Source: Thermoleophilia bacterium (GTDB taxonomy: Bacteria > Actinomycetota > Thermoleophilia > Miltoncostaeales > Miltoncostaeaceae). From it: a stretch of DNA of 44,359 nt. Below the pieces are notes generated by a model. It saw nothing but the letters and a program-made list of their open reading frames with translations. It was not told the DNA's origin and did not search any database. Position numbers and translations under genes: made by a program. The stretch covers positions 1-44,359 of the forward strand of contig JADLHW010000132.1 in NCBI GenBank assembly GCA_020848615.1. The letters are read 5' to 3'. Each line of letters starts with the position of its first letter. Within the stretch, counting starts at the first letter, position 1. Below are positions 8,421 through 16,922 of this stretch, piece by piece.

Positions 8421-9454
8421 TGTCCCAGCCCGTGCTCGCGGAGGCCATCGACCGCCTGCTCGCCGGGGAGGACCTGGGACGCGAGGGCGCCGCGGTGGCC
8501 CTGGACGTGGTGATGAGCGGCCAGGCGGACCCCGCCCAGACCGCCGGGTTCCTCATCGCGCTGCGGGCGAAGGGCGAGAGCGCCGCGGAGCTGGCGGGGC
8601 TGGCGAGCGTCATCCGGGACCGCGCGGTGCGGGTCACCCCGCCGGACGGCCCGTTCGTGGACACCTGCGGGACCGGCGGCGGCATCTCCACGTTCAACGT
8701 GTCCACCGCCGCGGCGTTCGTGGCGGCCGGCGCCGGCGTCGCGGTCGCCAAGCACGGCGCCCGGTCGAACAGCTCGCTCAGCGGCAGCGCCGACGTGCTG
8801 GAGGCCCTGGGCGCCCGCATCGACCTCACCGCCGATGCCGTGGCGGAGTGCCTGGCCGAGGTGGGCTTCGGGTTCATGTTCGCCCCCAACCACCACCCCG
8901 CGTTCGCCCACGTGGTGCCCGTGCGCAGGGCCCTGGGCGTGCGGACCGTGTTCAACCTCATCGGCCCGCTGGCGAACCCCGCCGGCGCCCGCCGGCAGGT
9001 GGTCGGGGTGGCGCAGGAGAGCGACCTGCGGCGCATCGGGGACGCCCTCGCGGAGCTCGGCGCGGAACGGGCCCTGGTGGTGCGCGGGCGCGACGGCATG
9101 GACGAGCTGTCCACCGCCTCGCTCAGCGACGCGATCCAGGTGCACGACGGCGCCGTGCGGCACATCGAGGTGGACCCGGAGGAGTTCGGGATCGGGTCGC
9201 CGCCGGAGTGGGCGCTGGCCGGCGCCGGCCCGGACGACAACGCCGGGGTGATCCGCGCGGTGCTGGACGGCGACCTGGGTCCCGCCGGGGACGTGGTGGC
9301 CCTCAACGCCGGGGCGGCGGTGTGGGTGTCCGGGCAGGCCGACACACTGGCCGAGGGCGTCGAGATGGCACGTGAGAGCATCCGGTCCGGCGCCGCACGC
9401 GACCGGATGGACCGGTTCGTCGCGGCGACGAACCGGCTGGCGCCCAAGGCCTGA
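8420..9454 (+). CDS. trpD: Anthranilate phosphoribosyltransferase
   Basis: TrpD transfers phosphoribose from PRPP to anthranilate. Recognisable motifs are DTCGTGG (PRPP pyrophosphate loop), FNVSTAAAFVAAGAGV, KHGARSNSSLSGSADVLEAL, FMFAPNHHPA and RTVFNLIGPLANPA. The 344-residue length is standard. The ATG at 8420 shares one base with the trpG stop; the open frame continues upstream, but only inside trpE and trpG. A 13-base gap to trpC carries an AGGGAG ribosome site. Confidence 0.96.
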   Translation: MSQPVLAEAIDRLLAGEDLGREGAAVALDVVMSGQADPAQTAGFLIALRAKGESAAELAGLASVIRDRAVRVTPPDGPFVDTCGTGGGISTFNVSTAAAFVAAGAGVAVAKHGARSNSSLSGSADVLEALGARIDLTADAVAECLAEVGFGFMFAPNHHPAFAHVVPVRRALGVRTVFNLIGPLANPAGARRQVVGVAQESDLRRIGDALAELGAERALVVRGRDGMDELSTASLSDAIQVHDGAVRHIEVDPEEFGIGSPPEWALAGAGPDDNAGVIRAVLDGDLGPAGDVVALNAGAAVWVSGQADTLAEGVEMARESIRSGAARDRMDRFVAATNRLAPKA

Positions 9455-9467
9455 CCCAGGGAGCGGC

Positions 9468-10244
9468 GTGAGCACCTTCCTCGAGACCGTCGTGGAGCAC
9501 ACCCGGAAGCTGGTGGGGCAGCGCAGGCTGGAGCTGCCCGAGGCCGAGCTGCTGCGGCGCATGGAGCCCGTCCCGCGGGGCCGTCCGTTCTCGGAGGCGC
9601 TGATCGCGGAGGGCATCAGCCTGATCGCCGAGATGAAGCGCTCCAGCCCCAGCAGGGGGCCGATCCGCCCGGACGCCGGGGTCACCGAGATCGTGACCGC
9701 CTACCAGGACGCGGGGGCGTCGGCGGTGTCGGTGCTCACCGAGCCGAAGTGGTTCGGCGGGAGCCTGGACGACCTGGTGGAGGCGCGGGCCGCGATCCAC
9801 CTGCCGATCCTGCGCAAGGACTTCATCGTGGAGCCCTATCAGCTGCTCGAGGCCCGGGTGGCGGGTGCGGACGCCGCGCTGCTCATCGTCGCGGCCCTCG
9901 GCCGCGAGCGCCTGGAGGAGCTCATGGCCGCCGCCGGGGAGATCGGCCTGGACACCCTCGTGGAGGTCCACGACGACGACGAGGTCGCCACGGCGGTGGA
10001 GACGGGCGCGGAGATCATCGGCATCAACAACCGCGACCTGCACAGCCTGGAGGTCGACCTGCGCACCGGCTTCCGGCTGCTGGCCGACGTGCCGGCCGGC
10101 ACCGTGGTGGTGGCGGAGTCCGGGATCACCGGCCGGCAGGACGTGCTGGAGCTGGAGGAGGCCGGGGTGGACGCCATCCTGGTGGGCGAGGCCCTCATGC
10201 GTCACACGGATCCGCGTGACGGCGTGCGCGCCCTCCTGGGCTGA
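9468..10244 (+). CDS. trpC: Indole-3-glycerol-phosphate synthase
   Basis: TrpC is the TIM-barrel enzyme that closes the indole ring. Visible motifs are LIAEMKRSSPSRGPI with the catalytic lysine, SVLTEPKWFGGS, PILRKDFIVEPYQL with the second catalytic lysine, VEVHDDDE, IGINNRDL and ESGI near the end. At 258 residues it is a stand-alone TrpC, not fused to TrpF. The GTG at 9468 follows an AGGGAG ribosome site at 9458-9463. Neither trpF nor trpA is seen in the window, so those steps must be encoded elsewhere. Confidence 0.95.
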   Translation: MSTFLETVVEHTRKLVGQRRLELPEAELLRRMEPVPRGRPFSEALIAEGISLIAEMKRSSPSRGPIRPDAGVTEIVTAYQDAGASAVSVLTEPKWFGGSLDDLVEARAAIHLPILRKDFIVEPYQLLEARVAGADAALLIVAALGRERLEELMAAAGEIGLDTLVEVHDDDEVATAVETGAEIIGINNRDLHSLEVDLRTGFRLLADVPAGTVVVAESGITGRQDVLELEEAGVDAILVGEALMRHTDPRDGVRALLG

Positions 10245-10264
10245 GCGCGGCTAGGCTTCGGGAC

Positions 10265-10927
10265 GTGAGCGAAGCGGTCGAACCCGCCGCACCGGCGGAC
10301 GAGCCCGAGGACGGGCGCGGATGGGACCGCCGCCGCGTCCTCTGGGCGGCGGCGACGGGCGTCGTCATCGCCGCGATCGCCGTGCTGCTGGTGGTGGGCC
10401 TCCTGAACCGGGGCGTGGACAACAGCATCGATGAGGCCATCGCGAGGGGGGAGCGCGCCGAGGCGCCGGCCTTCACCCTGCCGGTGCTGTTCACGGCTCC
10501 GGGCCTGCCGGCCGCCGGCCGGGACCTTCAGCTGTCCGCCCTGAAGGGGAAGGTCGTGGTCCTGAACATCTGGGCGTCGTGGTGCGACCCGTGCCGCGAC
10601 GAGGCGCCCATCCTCCAGTCGATGTGGAACCGCTACAGGGCACGCGACGTGGTGGTGCTGGGAGCGAACGTCCGTGACCTGGAGGACGAGGCCGAGGAGT
10701 TCCACGACACCTACGGGATGTCGTTCCCGTCGGTCCGGGACGGGGAGGGCGACATCATGGGGCGCTACGGGGCGACAGGGGTGCCGGAGACGTTCATCAT
10801 CGACCGTGACGGCCGCGTGGCCGCCGCCCTGCGCGGTGCCCTGGTGAGCGGCGGCGGCACCGCCAACCTGGCCGCGTTCCAGAACGTCCTGGACACGGTG
10901 ATCGCCGAGAAGGCGGGTACCCCGTGA
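10265..10927 (+). CDS. Membrane-anchored TlpA/CcmG-like thiol-disulfide oxidoreductase
   Basis: This 220-residue protein has one transmembrane segment (about 25-47) and a periplasm-facing or extracellular thioredoxin-like domain with the active site WCDPC (C107, C110), the insert typical of TlpA/ResA/CcmG and the cis-proline region GVPETFIID. CcmG-type proteins keep the haem-binding cysteines of apocytochrome c reduced. The next gene, overlapping by GTGA, is ccmH, which makes this role likely. It follows trpC by 20 bases in the same direction and may be read from the same transcript. The start is the GTG at 10265. Confidence 0.9.
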   Translation: MSEAVEPAAPADEPEDGRGWDRRRVLWAAATGVVIAAIAVLLVVGLLNRGVDNSIDEAIARGERAEAPAFTLPVLFTAPGLPAAGRDLQLSALKGKVVVLNIWASWCDPCRDEAPILQSMWNRYRARDVVVLGANVRDLEDEAEEFHDTYGMSFPSVRDGEGDIMGRYGATGVPETFIIDRDGRVAAALRGALVSGGGTANLAAFQNVLDTVIAEKAGTP

Positions 10928-11379
10928 CGCGCCGGGTGCTCGCCGCGCTGTGCGCGCTGATGGTGGCCCTGGTGGCGGTGTCGCCGGCCATGGGCGACGT
11001 GGACATCAAGGGCTTGGAGAAGGAGCTCCGGTGCATCACCTGCAACACGCCGCTGGACATCTCCAACGCCCCGAGCGCCCTGGACATGAAGGAGTACATC
11101 CGGGAGAAGGCCGCGGCCGGGTGGACGAAGGACCAGATCAAGGACGCCCTGGTGGCGCAGTTCGGCCGCGAGGTGCTGGCGACGCCGCCCAAGGAGGGCT
11201 TCGACCTGGTGGCGTGGCTGGTGCCGGCCATCGCGGTGGCCGCCGGCCTGGCCGCGATCCCGTTCCTCACGCGCGTCTGGGCGCGGCGCGGCGGGGCCCG
11301 CCCCGCGCCGGCCGGCGCGGACGCCTCCGATGAGGAACGCGAGCGGCTGCAGCGGGAGCTCGACGACCTCGAGATCTGA
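10924..11379 (+). CDS. ccmH: Cytochrome c biogenesis protein CcmH/CycL-type
   Basis: CcmH is a membrane-bound thioredox partner in system I cytochrome c maturation. The 151-residue protein has an N-terminal signal/anchor (about 5-24), the diagnostic LRCITC redox pair (C37, C40), the following three-helix region up to GREVLATPP, and a second membrane helix (about 94-116) with a charged cytoplasmic tail. The GTG start overlaps the thioredoxin gene. No ccmF, ccmE or other haem-delivery gene lies in the window, so the rest of the pathway is elsewhere. Confidence 0.92.
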   Translation: MTRRVLAALCALMVALVAVSPAMGDVDIKGLEKELRCITCNTPLDISNAPSALDMKEYIREKAAAGWTKDQIKDALVAQFGREVLATPPKEGFDLVAWLVPAIAVAAGLAAIPFLTRVWARRGGARPAPAGADASDEERERLQRELDDLEI

Positions 11380-11433
11380 CGCGCCCCGGGCCCGTGTCAT
11401 CACAAGGTGATAACTGGTGGGGGCCTCCGGCCG

Positions 11434-11461
11434 CCGGAACGGCATGGACATGGCGTTCCGG
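11434..11461 (+). promoter_or_regulatory. Hairpin just upstream of the GNAT start codon
   Basis: CCGGAACG and CGTTCCGG form a perfect 8-bp stem that continues, after one G-G mismatch, with CAT/ATG around a GGAC loop. The stem ends eight bases before the GTG at 11470. It could terminate ccmH transcription or limit ribosome access to the acetyltransferase start; there is no T tract. Confidence 0.45.
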
Positions 11462-11469
11462 GTGAGTCC

Positions 11470-11979
11470 GTGACCGTGTTGCGCGGCGAGCGGGTGATGC
11501 TGCGCCCCGTGGGCGACGGCGACCGCGATGCGCTGGCGGCGATCCTCGCCGAGGAGTCGGTGGCCCGGTGGTGGAGCCCCGGCACCCCGGAGGAGCATGC
11601 GGACGCCTGGCTGGAGGACGACCCGGACACCACGGTGTGGGTGATCGAGGCGGACGGCGCGGTCGCGGGCAGCATCTCCGCGTGGGAGCAGGCCGATCCC
11701 GACTACCGCCACGCCGGCATCGACGTGTTCCTGTCTGCGGCCCACCAGGGGCGGGGGCTGGGAACCGACGCGATCCGGGCCGTCGCCCGGCATCTGCTCC
11801 GCGACCGCGGCCACCACCGCCTCACCATCGACCCCTCCGCCACGAACGCGCGGGCGATCGCCGCGTACCGGCGGGTGGGGTTCCGGGAGGTCGGGGTGCT
11901 CCGGTCGTACGAACGGGGCCGTGATGGGACCTTCCACGACGGCCTGCTCATGGACCTCCTGGAGGGCGAGCTCACATAG
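11470..11979 (+). CDS. GNAT-family N-acetyltransferase
   Basis: This 169-residue protein belongs to the GCN5-related acetyltransferases, which move an acetyl group from acetyl-CoA to an amine. It shows RVMLRPVGDGDRDAL at the N-terminus, DVFLSAAHQGRGLGTDAI containing the acetyl-CoA pyrophosphate loop (Q/RxxGxG/A), and TNARAIAAYRRVGFREVG, the motif B signature. The pattern is nearest to the RimJ/RimL or aminoglycoside 6'-acetyltransferase-like branch, but the substrate cannot be read from sequence. The GTG at 11470 starts exactly at the conserved N-terminal strand; the open frame upstream to 11407 looks non-coding and contains the hairpin. Confidence 0.9.
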   Translation: MTVLRGERVMLRPVGDGDRDALAAILAEESVARWWSPGTPEEHADAWLEDDPDTTVWVIEADGAVAGSISAWEQADPDYRHAGIDVFLSAAHQGRGLGTDAIRAVARHLLRDRGHHRLTIDPSATNARAIAAYRRVGFREVGVLRSYERGRDGTFHDGLLMDLLEGELT

Positions 11980-12049
11980 CGGCTTTTCCCCGGTGCGCCC
12001 GCGTCCGGCCCCGGCATAGGCTCCGCCAGGTTCGTCAAGGGGGAGACCC

Positions 12050-13411
12050 ATGCCGCAGCACCGCTACCTGCTCACCGAGGACCGGATCCCGGCGCGCTGG
12101 TACAACATCGCCGCTGACCTGCCGACCCCGATGCCGCCGCCCCTGGCGCCCGACGGCGGTCCGCTGCAGCCGGACATGATGACCCCCATCTTCCCGATGG
12201 AGCTCATCCTGCAGGAGGTCAGCCAGGAGCGGTTCATCCCGATCCCCGACCCGGTGCGGGAGATGTACGCGCTGTGGCGTCCCACCCCGCTGTACCGGGC
12301 GCTGAACTGGGAGCGGGCCCTGGGGACCGACTGCCGGATCTTCTACAAGTACGAGGGCGTGAGTCCCGCGGGCAGCCACAAGCCCAACACCTCCGTGCCG
12401 CAGGCGTACTACAACGCCCAGGCGGGGGTGAAGCGCCTGTCCACCGAGACCGGTGCCGGCCAGTGGGGCAGCAGCCTCGCGATGGCGTGCCAGCTGTACG
12501 GCCTGGAGTGCAAGGTCTACATGGTGCGGGTGAGCTACGACGCCAAGCCGTACCGGCGCCTGATGATGGAGACCTGGGGCGGGCAGTGCGTCGCCAGCCC
12601 GTCGCAGGAGACCAATGCCGGCCGGGCGATCCTCGCCGAGCATCCGGACTCGCCGGGCAGCCTCGGCATCGCGATCAGCGAGGCCGTGGAGGACGCCGCG
12701 ACCCGTGAGGACACCAACTACGCGCTGGGCAGCGTGCTGAACCACGTGCTGCTGCACCAGACGGTGGTGGGCCAGGAGGCCGTGGAGCAGCTCAGGATGG
12801 CCGGCGCGGAGCCGGACGTGGTGATCGGCTGCGTCGGCGGCGGGTCGAACTTCGCGGGCATCTCGTTCCCGTTCCTCGCCGAGAAGTTCGCCGGCAAGGA
12901 CATCCAGGTGATCGCCGCGGAGCCGGCGGCGTGCCCCAGCCTCACCCGCGGGCACTACGGCTACGACTTCGGCGACACCGCCGGGATGACCCCGCTGCTG
13001 CCCATGCACACCCTGGGCCACTCGTTCGTGCCGCCCGCGATCCACTCCGGGGGCCTGCGGTACCACGGCATGGCGCCGCTGGTGTCGCACCTGGTGCACA
13101 CCGGCCTGGTGGAGGCCCGCGCCTACAGCCAGGTGGAGTGCTTCACGGAGGCCGTCGGCTTCGCCCGGGCGGAGGGCATCATCCCCGCCCCGGAGCCGTC
13201 GCACGCGATCCGCGCGGTGGTGGAGGAGGTCCAGCGGGCCAAGGAGGAGGGGAAGGCCAAGACCATCCTCTTCAACCTCTGCGGCCACGGGAACTTCGAC
13301 ATGGCGGCGTACGAGAGCCACCTCACCGGCCAGATGGTCGACCTGGAGCTGCCGCAGGACGAGCTGGACCGCGCCGCGGCCGAGCTGTCCTCGATGCCGG
13401 CCGTCGGCTGA
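12050..13411 (+). CDS. trpB: TrpB2-type tryptophan synthase beta chain (PLP-dependent)
   Basis: This PLP enzyme condenses indole with serine to form tryptophan. The 453-residue length, long N-terminal extension (RIPARWYNIAADLP, WRPTPLYRA) and KYEGVSPAGSHKPNT, with the PLP-binding Lys, mark the TrpB2 subgroup rather than the TrpA-partnered TrpB1. The phosphate-binding loop is GCVGGGSNF. TrpB2 enzymes may work without a tightly bound TrpA, and no trpA is adjacent. The gene stands apart from the trpEGDC cluster, separated by ccm and GNAT genes. The ATG at 12050 follows an AAGGGGGAG ribosome site. A strong hairpin follows the stop. Confidence 0.92.
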   Translation: MPQHRYLLTEDRIPARWYNIAADLPTPMPPPLAPDGGPLQPDMMTPIFPMELILQEVSQERFIPIPDPVREMYALWRPTPLYRALNWERALGTDCRIFYKYEGVSPAGSHKPNTSVPQAYYNAQAGVKRLSTETGAGQWGSSLAMACQLYGLECKVYMVRVSYDAKPYRRLMMETWGGQCVASPSQETNAGRAILAEHPDSPGSLGIAISEAVEDAATREDTNYALGSVLNHVLLHQTVVGQEAVEQLRMAGAEPDVVIGCVGGGSNFAGISFPFLAEKFAGKDIQVIAAEPAACPSLTRGHYGYDFGDTAGMTPLLPMHTLGHSFVPPAIHSGGLRYHGMAPLVSHLVHTGLVEARAYSQVECFTEAVGFARAEGIIPAPEPSHAIRAVVEEVQRAKEEGKAKTILFNLCGHGNFDMAAYESHLTGQMVDLELPQDELDRAAAELSSMPAVG

Positions 13412-13422
13412 CCCACGTCCCA

Positions 13423-13454
13423 CCCGCGGGGCGGCACGGATGCGGCCCCGCGGG
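13423..13454 (+). terminator. Hairpin terminator after trpB2
   Basis: CCCGCGGGGC at 13423-13432 pairs perfectly with GCCCCGCGGG at 13445-13454 around a 12-base loop. There is no T tract, as is common in high-GC actinobacteria. It lies 12 bases after the trpB stop. Confidence 0.6.
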
Positions 13455-13553
13455 GAACCCCGGGAACATGGAGCTTCTGGAAGGTTGCCGTTGAGCGTTC
13501 ACGCCGTCCTGCCGATGACCTGAACCGGAGTCACGACGCGGCAGGGAGGCCGG

Positions 13554-15521
13554 GTGACCAGCAGCACTCGACACGACGGGAACGACACGCGCGCCGAGCG
13601 CCTCGCCGAGGCGGTCCAGGTGCTCGCGGGCGAGCGCGACATCGACCGGATGTGCGGCCTCGCCCTGGACGCCGCCATGGACCTGGCGGGCGCCGCGGCG
13701 GGACACGTCGCGACGGCCGACGGGACCGGGGGTCTCGAGACCCGCGTGGCCAAGGGCGAGCCTGGCGAGGGGCCCGGCGCCGAGGAGCCCGTCACCGTCG
13801 CCGGTGAGCGGGTGGGGGTGATCGTGCTGTGGGGGGCGGACGACGCGGCCCGGCCCGCCGTGCGGGTGCTGGCGACCCAGCTGTCCCAGGGGTTCGCGAA
13901 CGTCGAGATGGAGCGCCGCGCGGCGCAGCAGCGCGGCCGGGCCCGGCGGTTCGCCGAGGCGGTCCGCGCGCTGCGCGGCGTGCAGCCCACCGAGCAGGCC
14001 GTGCTGTGCCTGGTCGACGAGGCCCGCAAGCTCGTCGCGGGCGCCGCGTCCGCGCTGGTCACCGGCCTGCCCGGCGACCCGGGACCCGCGGTGAGCCTGG
14101 GCCTGGACCCGGACTCCGAGCGCCTCCTGGCGGGCATCGTCGCAGGGGAGCTCAGCTCCCTGGTGGTGCACGGCAGGCCGTGGGCGGGCCCGGTGCCCAA
14201 CGACGTCCCGCTGCGCGAGCAGGGCCTGGTGGGCCTCGCCCTGGTCCCCGTGGGCGACGAGACCGACCGCATCGGGACGCTCGCGGTGCTCACCCGTGAC
14301 CCGGTCGGCGTGACCCTCGACGAGCTCGAGGCCCTGTGGAGCCTCGCGGACCACGCCACCGCCGCCCTCGGCGCCGCCGCCCTGCGGGAGCGCCTGGACG
14401 AGCTCGGGACCGTGGACCCCGCGACCCGGTTCTTCAACGCCCGGTACTTCACGACGCGCCTGGAGCAGGAGACCCACCGGGCCCTGCGGTCGCGGGAGGG
14501 CCTGTCCCTGGCGGTCTTCGGCATCGACGGGCTCACCCAGCTGCGGGCGACCGCGGGGGACCGCGCCGCCGAGGACGCGGTGTCGGCCCTGGCGGAGCAC
14601 ATGGTGCCGCGGCTGCGGGCCACCGACGTGGGATGCCGCACCGCCGTCGACGAGCTGGCGGTGATCCTGCCGGGCTCCGACGGCCTCGACGCGTACCGCA
14701 TCTCGGAGCGCATCCGCGCGGGGTTCGCCGCGGAGGCGGCCCTGACCCACGGCGTGTCGCTGTCGGTCGGTGTCGCGAACTTCCCCTCGCAGGCCGGCAC
14801 CGCCGACCAGCTGGCGGGGTTCGCCCGCACGGCCCTCACGCTCGCCCGCCGTCACGGCGGGGAGCGCACGTTCCTGTACGACCGCGAGGTCGCGGCGATG
14901 CTGGACGAGGAGGACCGCCGCGGCCGGGTGGTGGAGGAGTCGCTGGTCACCACGATCTCCACGCTGGCGGTGGCCGTCGACGAGCGGCACCACACGACCC
15001 GTGACCATTCCCAGAATGTCGCCCGTGTGGCGGCCATGCTGGCGTCCGAGCTCGGGATGGACCCCGAGCGCGTCGAGGAGGTCCGCCTGGCGGGCCTGCT
15101 CCACGACGTCGGCAAGATCGGCGTGAGCGAGGAGCTGCTCACCCGAGGCGGACCCCTCGAGCCCCATGAGTGGGACGAGATCCGCCAGCACCCGGAGATC
15201 GGGTACCGGATGCTGTCCGGCACCCGTCTCCGCAACGTCCGCGAGTTCGTCCGCCACCATCACGAGCGGTGGGACGGCGGCGGCTACCCGACGGGTCTCT
15301 CGGGGGAGGAGATCCCGCTGGAGAGCCGCGTCATCGCCGTGGCGAACGCGCTGGACAGCATGGTCAACGACCGCCCGTACCGGATGGCCCTGCCGTTCGA
15401 GGACGCGCTGGAGCTGATCGTGCAGAAGGCCGGGGGGCAGTTCTGCCCGGTCGCCGTCGAGGCATTGCAGCGGCTGGCCGAGCGTGACCCGGCATGGCTG
15501 CGTCCCGAGCCGAACGCGTAG
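13554..15521 (+). CDS. GAF-like / degenerate GGDEF / HD-GYP signalling protein
   Basis: This 655-residue soluble protein has two GAF-like sensor segments (about 15-120 and 135-275), a GGDEF-fold domain (about 280-440) and a C-terminal HD-GYP domain (about 455-640). The GGDEF signature is replaced by AVDEL (364-368), so cyclase activity is unlikely; it may bind a nucleotide instead. The HD-GYP domain keeps H517-D518, the H568-H570 cluster and GGYP up to P579, typical of c-di-GMP phosphodiesterases. The last metal-ligand Asp (usually AVAD) is Asn598, so activity is uncertain. The GTG at 13554 follows a strong AGGGAGG site. The next gene, 17 bases on, encodes an HDOD-LuxR protein. Confidence 0.9.
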   Translation: MTSSTRHDGNDTRAERLAEAVQVLAGERDIDRMCGLALDAAMDLAGAAAGHVATADGTGGLETRVAKGEPGEGPGAEEPVTVAGERVGVIVLWGADDAARPAVRVLATQLSQGFANVEMERRAAQQRGRARRFAEAVRALRGVQPTEQAVLCLVDEARKLVAGAASALVTGLPGDPGPAVSLGLDPDSERLLAGIVAGELSSLVVHGRPWAGPVPNDVPLREQGLVGLALVPVGDETDRIGTLAVLTRDPVGVTLDELEALWSLADHATAALGAAALRERLDELGTVDPATRFFNARYFTTRLEQETHRALRSREGLSLAVFGIDGLTQLRATAGDRAAEDAVSALAEHMVPRLRATDVGCRTAVDELAVILPGSDGLDAYRISERIRAGFAAEAALTHGVSLSVGVANFPSQAGTADQLAGFARTALTLARRHGGERTFLYDREVAAMLDEEDRRGRVVEESLVTTISTLAVAVDERHHTTRDHSQNVARVAAMLASELGMDPERVEEVRLAGLLHDVGKIGVSEELLTRGGPLEPHEWDEIRQHPEIGYRMLSGTRLRNVREFVRHHHERWDGGGYPTGLSGEEIPLESRVIAVANALDSMVNDRPYRMALPFEDALELIVQKAGGQFCPVAVEALQRLAERDPAWLRPEPNA

Positions 15522-15538
15522 GAAAGGAATCCACGCCG

Positions 15539-16603
15539 ATGGGCACCAACACCGCGGCGGCGCACCTGCGCGTCGTCGAATCCCCACCGCAGAAGGCGCC
15601 CCAGGACCGTCCTGGCCGTGACCTCCTCACCCAGAAGGCCGTCGCCGAGGCGGCGGAGAAGCTGGCCGCGCCGTCGGCCGTCGTGAGCAGCGTGCTGGAG
15701 CTCATCGACGGTGGCTCGGCACCGGTCCGCGCGATCGCGCAGCGTGTGGCGCAGAGCCCGGAGATCGCGGCGCAGCTGCTGCGTCTCGCGAACTCCGCCC
15801 TGTTCGGTGAGCCCGTCGACTCCCTCGACCGCGCCATCGTGCGCATCGGCGAGCGGAGCCTGCGGGGCCTGCTGCTCGCCGCGTCGACGTACCGGCTGCT
15901 GGAGGGCGAGCTGCGCATCTACGGCGTGCCGCGCCTGGCGCTGTTCACCCACTCCAACGAGGTCGCGACGATGGCGCAGGCCATCGCCACGCGCATCGCC
16001 GCGCCGGTCGCGCCGCAGGCGTTCCTGGCGGGCCTGGTGCACGACCTCGGCAAGCCGATCCTGGCGGAGGTCGCCCGCACCCGGGTGGAGCTGCCGGTGG
16101 TGCGCAACGTCAGCGAGGAGCGTGCGGTGTTCGGGACGGACCACGCCCGCGTCGGCACGTGGATCGCGAAGCGCTGGTCGCTGCCGCAGGACCTGTGCGA
16201 GGCGATGGAGCACCATCACGCCGCCACGCCGCCGGATGCGCCGGTCGGGCGGGCCGTGTGGCTCGCGGATCTGGTGGTGCGCGCCCAGCAGGGCGAGGCG
16301 GACGCCATCTCCCGGCTGCCCGCCGGCGCGGAGGCCTGCGGCATGCCGTCGGAGGTCCTGGAGTCGCTCCTCACCGCGACCTCCGTGGAGTCCGAGGAGC
16401 CGCAGCGGCCCTCCGGCCTCACGGACCGTGAGCTGCAGGTGCTGCGGATGCTCGCCACGGGTGCCGCCGCCAAGCAGGTCGCCCACCAGCTGGGCTGCTC
16501 GGTGTCGACGGTGCACAACCACCTGCACCACGTGTACCGCAAGCTGAACGTGACGGGCCAGGCGCAGGCGCTGCTGCTGGCCCGTGAGATGGGCTGGGTC
16601 TAG
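15539..16603 (+). CDS. HDOD domain protein with C-terminal LuxR-type HTH
   Basis: This 354-residue protein joins an HDOD signalling domain (about 35-235, with LRLANSALFGEPVDSLDRAI and HDLGKPIL) to a LuxR/FixJ-type helix-turn-helix at the C-terminus (LTDRELQVLRMLATG...VSTVHNHLHHVYRKLNV). HDOD domains resemble HD domains but usually lack full catalytic sets and act in signal transduction. The DNA-binding tail suggests that the HD-GYP/HDOD pair ends in a transcriptional output. The ATG at 15539 is chosen because AGGAAAGGA lies just upstream; an earlier start would overlap the HD-GYP gene. The two genes are almost certainly co-transcribed. Confidence 0.9.
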   Translation: MGTNTAAAHLRVVESPPQKAPQDRPGRDLLTQKAVAEAAEKLAAPSAVVSSVLELIDGGSAPVRAIAQRVAQSPEIAAQLLRLANSALFGEPVDSLDRAIVRIGERSLRGLLLAASTYRLLEGELRIYGVPRLALFTHSNEVATMAQAIATRIAAPVAPQAFLAGLVHDLGKPILAEVARTRVELPVVRNVSEERAVFGTDHARVGTWIAKRWSLPQDLCEAMEHHHAATPPDAPVGRAVWLADLVVRAQQGEADAISRLPAGAEACGMPSEVLESLLTATSVESEEPQRPSGLTDRELQVLRMLATGAAAKQVAHQLGCSVSTVHNHLHHVYRKLNVTGQAQALLLAREMGWV

Positions 16604-16606
16604 GCC

Positions 16607-16870
16607 TCAGCCATCGGACTCGCGGCCGGGCGTCCCGCCCGGTCGCCGCCCGGACGGGCGCGCGGGTCGCGTCCGTCGCCAAATGGCGCTCACCTGGGTC
16701 GCCGTCAGGCCCAGGTGCGCGCCCAGGCGCCGCGTCGACATCCCCTGCTCGATGAGCCGGATGACCGCGCGGTCGCGGAGTCGCCGCAGCGCGACCACCT
16801 TCTCCTCCGCCTCACGGACGGCGGCCGCGAGCTCCACGGCCTGCCTGAGGGTGTCGGGCTGCTCCGCCAT
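16607..16870 (-). CDS. Small helix-turn-helix protein
   Basis: This 87-residue protein has a long charged helix (TLRQAVELAAAVREAEEKVV) followed by a putative HTH (IEQGMSTRRLGAHLGLTATQ) and a basic, low-complexity tail. It looks like a small DNA-binding regulator. It faces away from the ATPase gene, with the 22-bp-spaced repeats between them, so autoregulation or control of the ATPase is plausible. The ATG at 16870 begins just before the helix; a start at 16930 (MAKGQPGVGG) is possible, and one at 16960 would be encoded by the repeats themselves and is unlikely. It is convergent with the HDOD-LuxR gene, only three bases apart. Confidence 0.6.
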   Translation of the reverse strand: MAEQPDTLRQAVELAAAVREAEEKVVALRRLRDRAVIRLIEQGMSTRRLGAHLGLTATQVSAIWRRTRPARPSGRRPGGTPGRESDG

Positions 16871-16922
16871 CGGCCCGGAAGGCTCGCAGACGGGGAGGGC
16901 ACCGCCAACACCGGGTTGACCC

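Noticed and set aside
13455-13553. Possible c-di-GMP riboswitch ahead of the HD-GYP gene
   Set aside because: The leader lacks the GEMM core sequences I would expect; only a terminator hairpin of the previous gene is clear.
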